64,000 bases of DNA from Microvirga terrestris (GCF_015694425.1 NZ_JADQDN010000002.1:62001-126000), one strand, 5' to 3'. Positions 9,186 through 17,402 are shown, numbered from the stretch's first letter. Notes: generated by a model not told the origin, from the letters alone. Translations and numbers: made by a program.

Positions 9186-9740
9186 ATGCTGATGAACGCA
9201 ACCCGCTCGCACCTTGTCGTCGTCGATGTTCAGGCCCGTCTGATGCCGGCAATCTATGAAGGCGGGGTTCTTGTCCGTAATTTGGCGACCCTGCTGGAAG
9301 CAGCGAGGCGGCTTAAGGTTCCTGTCACGGTCACGGAGCAGTACCCTAAAGGACTGGGAGCGACCCTTCCATCCGTTGCGGAGGCACTCCCTGCTGGTGC
9401 CGTCACCCTGTCGAAGACCACCTTCTCGGCTGCCCGTGAACCTTCGATTGCGGAGCGGATCGCAACCCTGCGAGGCAGCGGCCGCGATCACCTCATGATC
9501 TGCGGGGCCGAGGCGCATATCTGCGTTCTGCAGACCGCCCTGGAGTTCAAGACGTCAGGCTTTGAGGTTTTCGTGGTGGCCGACGCGGTGTCGAGCCGCT
9601 CACCTCACAGCGTCAGTGCTGCCTGCGCACGTCTGCTGCACGCGGGATGCCATTGGGTAACGACGGAGATGGTGACCTTCGAATGGATGGAGCAGGCCGG
9701 AACGGACGATTTCCGCGCTCTGGCTCCACTCTTCAAATAG
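9186..9740 (+). CDS. Isochorismatase-family cysteine hydrolase
   Basis: A 184-residue cytoplasmic hydrolase of the isochorismatase/nicotinamidase fold (YcaC-like group). The catalytic triad is visible: D14 in VVVDVQ, K77 in LSKTTFSA and C113 in GAEAHICVLQT, with a preceding cis-peptide-type GAEAH. The substrate cannot be read from sequence; members act on isochorismate, nicotinamide, or small amides and ureas. It starts 2 bp after the stop of the second HWE kinase, so it is probably co-transcribed. Its 3' end overlaps the convergent gene by 8 bp. Confidence 0.88.
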   Translation: MLMNATRSHLVVVDVQARLMPAIYEGGVLVRNLATLLEAARRLKVPVTVTEQYPKGLGATLPSVAEALPAGAVTLSKTTFSAAREPSIAERIATLRGSGRDHLMICGAEAHICVLQTALEFKTSGFEVFVVADAVSSRSPHSVSAACARLLHAGCHWVTTEMVTFEWMEQAGTDDFRALAPLFK

Positions 9741-10701
9741 ATGCCGAGGAACTGCCTTCGCCGCCTGCCGCGATGAACTCCTTCAGTTCGTCGAGAGACT
9801 GGAAGCGATAGGTGCCACTCGGTGTCTGAGCCTCGATCGAGCCATTCGAGAACATGACATACTTGTTGTCACCGGAATTATAAGTGCCGATGATTGTGGC
9901 CGGGCTGTCCTCGTCGGACGTCGGCTCATCCTCTGAAGGCATCTCTTGATCGGCCTCTGCGACGGAACGCTCACCGTCGTCTTGCGTCTCTGCGTGTATC
10001 TCTTTGTCCGAAACGGGCTCCGAAAGCTCATCGCTCCGGTCGCGATCCTCGACCTCAGGCTCGCGGTCGCCTCGCTCGAGCGCATCGAGGTCGAGACCCG
10101 GCTCGGCAACGAGGTGGTCCTGCTCGTCATTGCGCTGCCGGTCGGCCAGGAGGAAATCAGGCACCTTAAGGTCCTGCTCGTGCTCGTCATCGGCAGGCAG
10201 GGTAACCGGGGTGGTTCTCGGCGGGAACGGAATGACAGGGGCTACATCCCTCTCGTCAGGCCACTCGGCGACCGCCACCACCGGCTTATCTTCTGCCTGG
10301 TCCTGCTCGCGTCGCACCTGTTCCTCGAACAGCGGGAGGGTGGGCTGGTTCTCCTCCACGCGGTTTTCGTCGGTGCTCTCCTCGAAGGCACCGGCCGCCT
10401 CTGCGGCCGCAAGACCACCGCCAAGCCCTGCACCGGCAAGCGTTCCAGGCGAGCGATGGCCCATACCGAACTCATCGAGCCCGGATCCGGCCTGGAGCCC
10501 AGAGAGCCGTTTCTCGATCTTAGCCAGTTTGGAAACCGCCGCCGCGATGCCGAGGAGCAGCGCGCCGCTTGCGGCCGTAACGCTACCTGCAATCACCATC
10601 GTCCAGCCGCGCTCGACCAGAACGATATCCCATCCAAAGAAGGCAGCCAGCAATCCACCGAGGATCATCGCAAGAGCGAGGGCCAGAAGAGCGATGATCA
10701 T
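9733..10701 (-). CDS. Acidic membrane-anchored protein of unknown function
   Basis: 322 residues, no recognised catalytic domain. Two hydrophobic segments at the N-terminus (about 2-22 and 34-58) are followed by a charged KLAKIEKRL stretch, a long Asp/Glu-rich, low-complexity central region (roughly 115-265) and a compact C-terminal segment of about 50 residues, starting near TYNSGDNKYVMFSNGSIEAQ and ending with a 'SLDELKEFIAAGG' helix. That short C-terminal module looks folded and conserved; the acidic middle looks disordered. The ATG is preceded by GGAGA. The topology suggests a hairpin anchor with a cytoplasmic tail. Function unknown. Confidence 0.75.
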   Translation of the reverse strand: MIIALLALALAMILGGLLAAFFGWDIVLVERGWTMVIAGSVTAASGALLLGIAAAVSKLAKIEKRLSGLQAGSGLDEFGMGHRSPGTLAGAGLGGGLAAAEAAGAFEESTDENRVEENQPTLPLFEEQVRREQDQAEDKPVVAVAEWPDERDVAPVIPFPPRTTPVTLPADDEHEQDLKVPDFLLADRQRNDEQDHLVAEPGLDLDALERGDREPEVEDRDRSDELSEPVSDKEIHAETQDDGERSVAEADQEMPSEDEPTSDEDSPATIIGTYNSGDNKYVMFSNGSIEAQTPSGTYRFQSLDELKEFIAAGGEGSSSASI

Positions 10702-10881
10702 GCTGTCTCCATCATACGCAAAACAAATATTACCGCGGAAAAGCTATGCTTCTATAGGCAAAAGACAACGGGCTGTGAAGCTTGAGCAGAAAAAAGTCCA
10801 GAGCTTGGCCGTTGCTCTTGGGCCATCCGCGCTTTAACTAACGCTCAAGCGCATCCGGCGATGCGCGGTCGCAAGTGACCG

Positions 10882-10926
10882 GCATCGGATCGACCCCAAA
10901 GTCGCCACTACTTTCGGGTCCGATGC
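10882..10926. repeat. Interrupted palindrome upstream of sodB
   Basis: The arms GCATCGGA (10882-10889) and TCCGATGC (10919-10926) are perfectly complementary and enclose further imperfect pairing (CCCCAAAGT with ACTACTTTCGGG). It lies 30 bp before the sodB start codon, so it would be in the leader or promoter. It may be a mobile palindromic repeat or a regulatory site. Confidence 0.6.
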
Positions 10927-10956
10927 TCCGGGTCGCTCAATCCAAAGGAGACGCCG

Positions 10957-11556
10957 ATGTCGTTCACCCTGCCCGAACTGCCTTATGCCTATGATGCCCT
11001 GCAGCCCTACATGTCGAAGGAAACCCTGGAGTTTCACCACGACAAGCACCATGCGGCTTACGTCAACACCGGCAACAACCTGCTGAAAGGCACGGAATTC
11101 GAGGGCAAGAGCGTCGAGGAGGTCGTGAAGGGCTCCTACGGCAAGAACCAAGCCCTCTTCAACAACGCCGGACAGCATTACAACCACATCCACTTCTGGA
11201 TGTGGATGAAGCCCAATGGCGGCGGTGCCCTGCCGGGCAAGCTCGAGAAGAAGATCGTCGAGGATCTCGGCTCCGTCGACAAGATGAAGGAAGACTTCAT
11301 CCAGGCCGGCGTCAGCCAGTTCGGCTCAGGCTGGGCCTGGCTCGCGCTCAAGGACGGCAAGATCACCGTCATGAAGACCCCGAACGGCGAGAATCCGCTG
11401 GTGCACGGCGCCCAGCCGATCCTCGGCTGCGACGTTTGGGAGCACTCCTACTACATCGACTACCGCAACCGCCGTCCCGACTATGTCAAGGCCTTCCTCG
11501 ACAATCTCGTGAACTGGGAGCATGTCGAGGAGATGTTCGAACAGGCGTCGAAGTAA
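10957..11556 (+). CDS. sodB: Superoxide dismutase, Fe type
   Basis: A 199-residue Fe/Mn-family superoxide dismutase, full length, no signal peptide, so cytoplasmic. Metal ligands by alignment to E. coli SodB are H27 (FHHDKHH), H77 (HYNHIHFW), D159 and H163 (DVWEHSYYIDYRN). Q73 in NNAGQHYNH occupies the position that carries Gln in Fe enzymes, whereas Mn enzymes place the Gln elsewhere, so iron is likely. The ATG has the good ribosome-binding site AAAGGAG. It is monocistronic, closed by a strong terminator at 11575. Confidence 0.95.
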   Translation: MSFTLPELPYAYDALQPYMSKETLEFHHDKHHAAYVNTGNNLLKGTEFEGKSVEEVVKGSYGKNQALFNNAGQHYNHIHFWMWMKPNGGGALPGKLEKKIVEDLGSVDKMKEDFIQAGVSQFGSGWAWLALKDGKITVMKTPNGENPLVHGAQPILGCDVWEHSYYIDYRNRRPDYVKAFLDNLVNWEHVEEMFEQASK

Positions 11557-11574
11557 GCGATATACCGCAACGTC

Positions 11575-11605
11575 AAACGGGCCTCTTCGGAGGCCCGTTT
11601 GTTTT
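11575..11605 (+). terminator. Rho-independent terminator of sodB
   Basis: An 11-bp perfect stem, AAACGGGCCTC (11575-11585) with its complement (11590-11600), a TTCG tetraloop, then a T-rich tail to 11605. It lies 18 bp after the sodB stop. Confidence 0.93.
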
Positions 11606-11718
11606 GGAAACTGGATCAGCAGGGGTCTAATGGACCTTTTTAGGCGGAACTTAGAAAGAAATGTAAATTTGTATCGATCAAGGCCATTTTGCCTCTAGCT
11701 GATCGAGGAACCAATACG

Positions 11719-12117
11719 ATGCGCCCCCTATCGATTGTTCTTCTTGCGATGCTTTTCTTATCCCCTGCCGCCAGGGCCGGGGACGACTGCAAAGGCGAGA
11801 CCCAATCCGAAATGAATATGTGCGCAGAACACAAGTTTGAGAAGGCGGACAAAGCGATGAATGAGCGCTACACGAAGCTCATGAAACGCCTTGATCGTGA
11901 CGATCAAGGGAAACTTCGCGACGCGCAAAGAGCTTGGATTTCCTACAGGGACAAGGTGTGTGATTTCGAGACGAGTGGTCTTGGATCCGTTCGCCCAATG
12001 ATCTTTGCTGGATGTATGACCATGCTGACCGAGCTTCATATCAGGTATCTGGATTCTCAGTTGACATGCGAAGAAGGTGATCTTTCGTGCAGAGGCTGGG
12101 TTGGTAACAAGAACTAG
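11719..12117 (+). CDS. LprI-like (DUF1311) secreted protein
   Basis: 132 residues. An N-terminal signal peptide (MRPLSIVLLAMLFLSPAARA) precedes a small Cys-containing domain with the pattern C-x12-C, 'ADKAMNERYTKLMKRLD', 'LRDAQRAWISYRDKVC', which matches the LprI/DUF1311 family. LprI of Mycobacterium is reported to inhibit lysozyme; most other members are uncharacterised periplasmic proteins. The start at 11719 is set by the signal peptide. The stop codon overlaps that of the convergent deacetylase gene in the shared sequence CTAG. The upstream DNA is AT-richer than average. Confidence 0.82.
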   Translation: MRPLSIVLLAMLFLSPAARAGDDCKGETQSEMNMCAEHKFEKADKAMNERYTKLMKRLDRDDQGKLRDAQRAWISYRDKVCDFETSGLGSVRPMIFAGCMTMLTELHIRYLDSQLTCEEGDLSCRGWVGNKN

Positions 12118-12962
12118 CGATCCAGATTGGGACCGAGCCTGATCCCTCGTTCTTCCAGCATTGCATCAAATGCATCGGACTTCAGATATTCCAGTTCCGC
12201 AGCACGGCTCTCCACCGCAGGATCGAGCGCCCGCAATTCGTCGTCCACATGGCCAGGATGACACATGACGACCGGATGAGGCCCGAGCTCCGAAAACGCC
12301 TCCTTGAAGACGCGTTCAGCTGTCACCGAGAGGTCGAGCGGAGCGAAGCCTGAGAATCCCTCATTGGTTTCAAAGCCCGCCGCATGGGCAGCTCTGGCGA
12401 AGCCTCGCGCCAGAGATTTCACGACCAGCGCCTTGCTGCGCCCAACGGAACGCTGCAGGATCGCGGCCATCCGGTCCGACGGGTCGCGCAGCCAGACACG
12501 CCCGGCATAGCCCCTATCCTTCAGAACCCTGATCAGAGCCGGCCTGATCACCGGCAGAACATGCACATGTTGGTGGCCATCCACGAAGGCTGGCGGGTCG
12601 CGATGAACCTCCAAGAAGGCGTCCAGTTGGCAGCTGATTTCCCGAGCGACTTCCTCGACAGGCAGTTGGCGCCTCAGGGCTTTCGGCAGGAGCGCCCCCA
12701 GGTTCGGAAAGGTGCCCGACGGCGCGAGCTGCGGAATCGACCCCAGGGGCGCTCCCGTCGTGAAGTTGAGATGAAGGCCTACGGCAATCCGACGTTGAAG
12801 GGGCCTCAGATCGCCTGCAGCCCGCGGCCAGCTGGGCATGCTGGTCATGGCGCCTGTGGCCGAAATACGGCCCATCTCAGCCAGTTCGACGATGCCGCGG
12901 CTTACGCCATCGGAGAGGCCGAAATCATCGGCGCAGAGAATGACGTTACGAAAGGAGCCCAT
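12114..12962 (-). CDS. ChbG/HpnK-family (YdjC-like) deacetylase
   Basis: A 282-residue carbohydrate deacetylase of the YdjC superfamily. Metal-site residues are visible in ILCADDFGLSDGV (D11/D12), VGLHLNFTTG and the GHQHVHVLPV motif. Known members remove acetyl groups from chitooligosaccharides (ChbG) or act in hopanoid synthesis (HpnK). It is divergent to a polyprenyl-phosphate glycosyltransferase and murJ, 97 bp away, which suggests a cell-envelope glycan or glycolipid role. The specific substrate is not evident. Confidence 0.85.
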   Translation of the reverse strand: MGSFRNVILCADDFGLSDGVSRGIVELAEMGRISATGAMTSMPSWPRAAGDLRPLQRRIAVGLHLNFTTGAPLGSIPQLAPSGTFPNLGALLPKALRRQLPVEEVAREISCQLDAFLEVHRDPPAFVDGHQHVHVLPVIRPALIRVLKDRGYAGRVWLRDPSDRMAAILQRSVGRSKALVVKSLARGFARAAHAAGFETNEGFSGFAPLDLSVTAERVFKEAFSELGPHPVVMCHPGHVDDELRALDPAVESRAAELEYLKSDAFDAMLEERGIRLGPNLDR

Positions 12963-13059
12963 ATATGCCCTAAAAATTCAGCTTTGCCGCACCCTAATCC
13001 CCTTGAGCAAAGCTGCAAACTCGGCTCTTGATGCGGCCCGATAATCAAGGGTTCTTCCA

Positions 13060-14046
13060 GTGGCGTCGCCCAAGCTCAGCGTCATCATCCCGGTCCACAA
13101 CGAGAGCGCCAATATCGCGCCTCTCTGCGAGCGCCTGCTACCGGTCCTCAACCGGATCACCCCTGATTGGGAGGTGATCTTCGTGGATGACGGCAGCCGG
13201 GACGATACTCTGGACCTCATCAGAGGCGTCAGTCGCGCCGAGCCCCGGATCGGGGCCGTCTCCTTCAGCCGCAACTTCGGCAAGGAGATCGCCATCGCGG
13301 CGGGGCTCGATCATGCCAGGGGCGACGCGGTGGTGATCATGGATGCCGACCTCCAGCATCCGCCGGAGATGATCGAGGCCTTCGTGGAGCGCTGGCAGCA
13401 GGGCTTCCTCATGGTCTACGGCCAGCGCACGGACCGCTCGGACGAGACCCGGACCAAGCGCGGCTTCGCCCAAGTCTTCTACAAGCTCTTCGCCCGCTTC
13501 GGCGAGATCCCCCTGCCCGAGGGGGCAGGCGACTTCCGGCTCATCGACCGGAAGGGGGTCGACGCCCTCAGGACCCTTGGCGAGAAGGCACGCTTCTCGA
13601 AGGGCCTCTATGCCTGGATCGGCTTCAAGGCCACGGGCGTCCCCTTCGTGGTGGAGGAGCGTCGCTTCGGCACCACCAAATGGAGCTTCAGGAAGCTCTT
13701 CCGCTTCGCCTTCGACGGCATTGCAGCCTTCTCCACGGTGCCGCTGCGGATCTGGACCTATATCGGCTTCCTGATCTCGTTCCTGGCGATCGCCACAGCC
13801 ATCTTCTTCACCGTCCGAACGCTCCTCTTCGGCACTGACCTTCCGGGTTTTCCGAGCCTGATCGTCTCCGTCATGTTCTTCTCCGGCATCCAGCTCATGT
13901 CGCTCGGGATCGTCGGCGAATATGTCGGCCGCATCTTCGCCGAAGTGAAGCGTCGGCCGCTTTACGTGGTGGCCGAGCGGGTCGGCGGCGCAGCGGAGGT
14001 GTCGAGCGACATCGTTCCCGACAATTATCGCATGCGCCGGGTCTGA
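13060..14046 (+). CDS. Family 2 glycosyltransferase (polyprenyl-phosphate sugar transferase, GtrB/ArnC-like)
   Basis: 328 residues. The N-terminal GT-A domain (about 1-225) has the nucleotide-binding VIIPVHNESANI and the DxD-type metal site MDADLQHPP. It ends in two transmembrane helices (roughly 233-257 and 268-292), the topology of enzymes that transfer a sugar to undecaprenyl phosphate at the inner membrane (GtrB, ArnC, DPM1-like). The GTG at 13060 begins the homologous part. murJ follows 3 bp after the stop, so the two are co-transcribed. The product could glycosylate a lipid-linked envelope polymer. Confidence 0.88.
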   Translation: MASPKLSVIIPVHNESANIAPLCERLLPVLNRITPDWEVIFVDDGSRDDTLDLIRGVSRAEPRIGAVSFSRNFGKEIAIAAGLDHARGDAVVIMDADLQHPPEMIEAFVERWQQGFLMVYGQRTDRSDETRTKRGFAQVFYKLFARFGEIPLPEGAGDFRLIDRKGVDALRTLGEKARFSKGLYAWIGFKATGVPFVVEERRFGTTKWSFRKLFRFAFDGIAAFSTVPLRIWTYIGFLISFLAIATAIFFTVRTLLFGTDLPGFPSLIVSVMFFSGIQLMSLGIVGEYVGRIFAEVKRRPLYVVAERVGGAAEVSSDIVPDNYRMRRV

Positions 14047-14049
14047 TCG

Positions 14050-15576
14050 ATGTTCAGAAAGATCCTCTCCGTCGGCGGCTGGACACTCGTCTCCCGTCTC
14101 ACAGGCTTCATCCGCGACGTAGTGCTGGCGGCCGTCATGGGCGTTGGGCCTATCGCCGACGCCTTCGTGGTCGCCTCCCGCATCCCGAACCATTTCCGTG
14201 CCATCTTCAGCGAAGGCGCTTTCAACAGCGCCTTCCTGCCCACCTATGCGGGCGTGCTGGAGCGGGAAGGCGCCGCCCCTGCCCGCTCATTCGCGAGCCG
14301 CATCAGCACCCTGATGCTGATCGTCCAGATCGTGCTGCTGGCGGCAGCCCTGATCGGCATGCCGGTGGTGGTGACCCTGCTGGCCCCTGGCTTCTCAGAC
14401 GAGCCGCAGAAATTCGACCTGGCGGTGACGCTCACCCGCATCACTTTCCCGTATCTCCTCTTCGTCACCCTGGTGACGATCCTGTCGGGCATCCTCAACG
14501 CCCATGAGCGCTTCGCGGCCGCAGCCGCCGCGCCCGTGCTGCTCAACGTCTCCATCGTGGCGGCTTTGGCTGTCGCGTTCCTGTTCCCGAATGCCGGCTA
14601 CGCGGCCGCCTGGGGGGTCACGGTGGCGGGCGTGCTCGAACTGCTGCTGGTGTGGGTTTCGGCTCGGCGCCTAGGCGTCGCACCGAGGCTTGAGGCACCG
14701 CGCTTCGATCCGGCCCTGAAGCACTTCTTCAAGGTGCTAGGGCCCGCTGTCGTCGGCTCGGCCGGCGTGCAGCTCGCCATGTTCGCCGACACGATCATCG
14801 CCTCTTTCCTGCCCACCGGCGCCGTGGCCTCACTCTATTATGCCGACCGCATCTACCAGTTGCCGCTCGGCGTGATCGGGATTGCGGCCGGCACCGTCCT
14901 GCTGCCGGAAATGAGCCGCCGCATCGCCGCAGGCGACGTCACCGGGGCTCATGGAGCCCAGAACCGGGCCGTGGGGCTGACCCTGGCGCTTGCCGCCCCT
15001 TTCGTGGTGGCCTTCATCACCCTGCCCGACCTCATCATGTCGGCCCTGTTCCAGCGCGGCGCCTTCGATGCCGCCGCCGCCGAGCGCTCCGGGGCGGTGC
15101 TCGCGGCATATGCCCTCGGCCTGCCCCCGGCCGTGCTCATCCGCTCGGCGGTGGCGAGCTTCTATGCCCGCTCCGACACGGTCACGCCGCTCATTGCTTC
15201 GCTCACGGCGGTGGCGGTCAATGTGGCCTTGAAGATCGTGCTGACGGGACCTTACGGCGTGGTGGGCTTGGCACTCGCCACCGCGATTGGCATCTGGGTC
15301 AATCTCGGGCTCCTCGTGCTGCTCGCCCTGCGGAGGGACTGGATGGCTCCGGGCGGCGCCCTGGGCCGTACAGCGGCCGCCGTCGCTGTCGCGAGCCTGC
15401 TGCTGGGAGCCTTTGCCTGGTTTGCACCGATTCCCGTGTCGGAATGGACCATTCGGCTCCCCGCCTGGAACAGCGAGATCCTGCTCGGGCTTCTTGGGAT
15501 GGCCGGCGCCTTCATCTATGGCGGCACACTGCTGGCAGGCCTGAAGGTGCTTGGGGTCAGGCTGTCGCGCCGCTGA
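14050..15576 (+). CDS. murJ: Lipid II flippase MurJ (MviN)
   Basis: A 508-residue integral membrane protein of the MOP superfamily with about 14 hydrophobic segments. It starts with the family-typical sequence SVGGWTLVSRLTGFIRDVVL and the conserved SEGAFNSAFLP loop. MurJ flips lipid II, the peptidoglycan precursor, across the inner membrane and is essential in most Gram-negative bacteria. Full length. It sits 3 bp after the polyprenyl-phosphate glycosyltransferase gene and probably shares its promoter. Confidence 0.95.
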   Translation: MFRKILSVGGWTLVSRLTGFIRDVVLAAVMGVGPIADAFVVASRIPNHFRAIFSEGAFNSAFLPTYAGVLEREGAAPARSFASRISTLMLIVQIVLLAAALIGMPVVVTLLAPGFSDEPQKFDLAVTLTRITFPYLLFVTLVTILSGILNAHERFAAAAAAPVLLNVSIVAALAVAFLFPNAGYAAAWGVTVAGVLELLLVWVSARRLGVAPRLEAPRFDPALKHFFKVLGPAVVGSAGVQLAMFADTIIASFLPTGAVASLYYADRIYQLPLGVIGIAAGTVLLPEMSRRIAAGDVTGAHGAQNRAVGLTLALAAPFVVAFITLPDLIMSALFQRGAFDAAAAERSGAVLAAYALGLPPAVLIRSAVASFYARSDTVTPLIASLTAVAVNVALKIVLTGPYGVVGLALATAIGIWVNLGLLVLLALRRDWMAPGGALGRTAAAVAVASLLLGAFAWFAPIPVSEWTIRLPAWNSEILLGLLGMAGAFIYGGTLLAGLKVLGVRLSRR

Positions 15577-15596
15577 TTTGCAGACTGTAGGTTTTC

Positions 15597-15626
15597 GGGA
15601 ACCTTTCTGTCAGGGCTCCATCCAAT
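15597..15626 (+). promoter_or_regulatory. Predicted ECF-sigma promoter of the TTHB210-like/cupredoxin operon
   Basis: GGGAACCTTT (15597-15606), a 9-nt spacer and CTCCATCCAAT (15616-15626). The same two blocks with the same spacing occur upstream of the ECF sigma factor gene at 16623. GGAAC-type -35 elements are typical of ECF sigma factors. Transcription would start about 5-10 bp after the second block, leaving a leader of about 35 nt before the ATG at 15670. Confidence 0.75.
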
Positions 15627-15669
15627 CACATGTGCCGGGCATCGCCTGGCCTAGCGAGAGGATGATACC

Positions 15670-16089
15670 ATGAGCTTCCGCATTGCAGCCGCCATCGCGC
15701 TTGCCGCCATCGCCCTCCCGGCCATGGCTGCCGATCAGGTCGAGAAGGCTCCGCCATCGGGCGCCTACAAGAAGGTCAGCGAACTCGTAAAGCTGCCCGA
15801 CTTCCTGCCGGGCCTCGGCCAGCTCTTTGTGGATCCGAAGACCCTGCCGGCCGGCCCATTCCTCGCCTACGATCGCGATGGCCGGCTCGTCAGCACGGTC
15901 TACATGCTGCCCGTCGAGGACCTCTCCAACAAAGACAAGCGCTTCGACGACCTCGCGGCTCCCGGCGGCAAGGTCGATCATGTGGATGTCTACTTCAACG
16001 CCGGCCATCCGGGTGTCGAGAAGCCTCATGCCCATGTCGTGCTGTGGCACGTTCCCAAGGCCGACGAGTCGCGGGTGGCCGCGAAGTGA
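15670..16089 (+). CDS. Secreted TTHB210-like / DUF5602-type protein
   Basis: 139 residues with a cleavable signal peptide (MSFRIAAAIALAAIALPAMA). The mature part has the sequence VDVYFNAGHPGVEKPHAHVV near its C-terminus, a histidine-rich motif of the TTHB210-like family, whose function is unknown. The ATG follows GAGAGGATGATACC. The stop codon overlaps the GTG start of the cupredoxin gene, so the two form an operon. The shared promoter motif ties it to the neighbouring ECF sigma factor. A periplasmic role in metal or oxidative stress is plausible but inferred. Confidence 0.75.
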   Translation: MSFRIAAAIALAAIALPAMAADQVEKAPPSGAYKKVSELVKLPDFLPGLGQLFVDPKTLPAGPFLAYDRDGRLVSTVYMLPVEDLSNKDKRFDDLAAPGGKVDHVDVYFNAGHPGVEKPHAHVVLWHVPKADESRVAAK

Positions 16090-16604
16090 CGGTCTCGCGC
16101 AGACATATCCTGCAGATCGGCGGGGGCCTTGCCCTCGCCGGTCTGGCCCAACCGCTTCGTCCGCTGGCCGATGAACCGATAGAGATCTGGATGCAGGGGA
16201 ACGCGGATGGCTCGCATGTCTGGTTCGACCCGGTCGGCTTGCGCATCAAATCTGGTCAGACCATCCGCTGGATCAATCTGGACCCTGGAAACTCCCACAC
16301 AGCAACAGCCTACCATCCGCAAAACTTCGAGCACGCGCTGCGTATTCCCAAGAATGCCACCCCGTGGAATTCGGATTACCTGCTGCCGAACGAGAGCTTT
16401 TCGGTTACGCTCGATGCGGAAGGCATCTACGATTTCTTCTGCGTGCCGCACGAGCATGCCGGGATGGTGGGACGGATCATTGTGGGGCGTCCGGTGAATT
16501 CGCCGGCTGACGAGGCCAGCTCATTGGACATTTCGGAGGCAGCAAGGTTTGCGTTTCCCTCAGTCGAGGAGATCATGAACCGGGGCATCGTTCGCCGGAT
16601 CTGA
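16086..16604 (+). CDS. Tat-exported cupredoxin-domain protein
   Basis: 172 residues from the GTG at 16086, which overlaps the previous stop in GTGA. The N-terminus carries a twin-arginine signal (SRRHILQIGGGLALAGL). The mature domain is a plastocyanin/azurin-type cupredoxin: H71 in GNSHTATAYH, then C119-x2-H122-x4-M127 in FFCVPHEHAGM, a full set of type 1 copper ligands in pseudoazurin spacing. It probably binds copper in the periplasm and carries electrons or buffers copper. The C-terminal tail of about 35 residues after the domain is extra. Co-transcribed with the TTHB210-like gene under a predicted ECF promoter. Confidence 0.88.
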   Translation: MTVSRRHILQIGGGLALAGLAQPLRPLADEPIEIWMQGNADGSHVWFDPVGLRIKSGQTIRWINLDPGNSHTATAYHPQNFEHALRIPKNATPWNSDYLLPNESFSVTLDAEGIYDFFCVPHEHAGMVGRIIVGRPVNSPADEASSLDISEAARFAFPSVEEIMNRGIVRRI

Positions 16605-16622
16605 ACGACCCGAAGAAAATCT

Positions 16623-16652
16623 GGGAACCTTTGCGCAATCGCTCCATCTAAT
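16623..16652 (+). promoter_or_regulatory. Predicted autoregulatory ECF-sigma promoter
   Basis: GGGAACCTTT (16623-16632), 9-nt spacer, CTCCATCTAAT (16642-16652). It matches the element at 15597-15626 in 20 of 21 block positions. It overlaps an in-frame ATG at 16651, which therefore cannot be the translation start; the ATG at 16675, behind GGGAGGG, fits instead. Confidence 0.78.
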
Positions 16653-16674
16653 GGCCATATGCGGGAGGGACGCC

Positions 16675-17376
16675 ATGCAACCGAAGACTGCCGCAACGCC
16701 GCTCCTGAACAGCCTGGACGACATGGCTCTGGTCGAGAGGGCACAGCACCGCGACCCCGCCGCGCTTCGCCAAATCATGGAGCAGAACAACCGTCGGCTT
16801 TATCGCATCGCCCGCAGCGTTCTCGGCGACGATACCGAGGCCGAGGATGTGGTTCAGGACACCTATATGCGCGCCTTCACTCACCTTGAAGGCTTTCGCG
16901 GCGAGGCACGTCTTGGAACATGGCTCACACGGATTGCCCTCAATGAGGCTCTTGGACGGCTTCGCACCCGGCGCGCCTCCGTGGATCTGAATCAGCTCGA
17001 TATGATCAACGAACAAGGTGCGTCTCGCGTGATCTATCTGCCCTTGACTCGGCAGGAGGTTGATCCTGAAGCGGCCGCCGCGCGCGTAGAGATCCGTCGT
17101 CTCATTGAGCGAGCCGTGGACCAGCTGCCGGATCCGTTCCGCATCGTCTTCGTCCTGCGCGATATTGAGGAGATGAGCATCGAGGCGACCGCAGGTCAGC
17201 TCGGCCTACGTCCTGAAACCGTGAAGACAAGGCTTCACCGGGCCCGACGCCTCCTGCGGCAGAACCTCGACAAGACCCTCTCAAGTGCGCTGGCCGATAC
17301 GTTCCCCTTTGCCGGGGCACGCTGCGCCCGGATTACGCAGGCCGTTCTGGCGCGCCTTTGTCCCTCGAAGGACTGA
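16675..17376 (+). CDS. ECF-type RNA polymerase sigma factor
   Basis: 233 residues. Sigma region 2 spans about 25-95 (DTEAEDVVQDTYMRAF and GTWLTRIALNEAL) and region 4 about 140-195 (LPDPFRIVFVLRD, LRPETVKTRLHRARRLLRQ). A C-terminal extension of about 30 residues contains FPFAGARCARITQAVLARLC, with two cysteines. The start at 16675 is supported by GGGAGGG 6 bp upstream and by the promoter position. No anti-sigma factor gene is next to it: the downstream gene is on the other strand. Its own promoter motif recurs before the cupredoxin operon, so autoregulation and control of that operon are likely. Stimulus unknown. Confidence 0.92.
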   Translation: MQPKTAATPLLNSLDDMALVERAQHRDPAALRQIMEQNNRRLYRIARSVLGDDTEAEDVVQDTYMRAFTHLEGFRGEARLGTWLTRIALNEALGRLRTRRASVDLNQLDMINEQGASRVIYLPLTRQEVDPEAAAARVEIRRLIERAVDQLPDPFRIVFVLRDIEEMSIEATAGQLGLRPETVKTRLHRARRLLRQNLDKTLSSALADTFPFAGARCARITQAVLARLCPSKD

Positions 17377-17402
17377 AAAGGGACTGGCCCTGAAACACAC
17401 CT

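Noticed and set aside
16651..16674. Upstream ATG as start of the ECF sigma factor
   Set aside because: It overlaps the second block of the predicted promoter; the ATG at 16675 has a strong ribosome-binding site.
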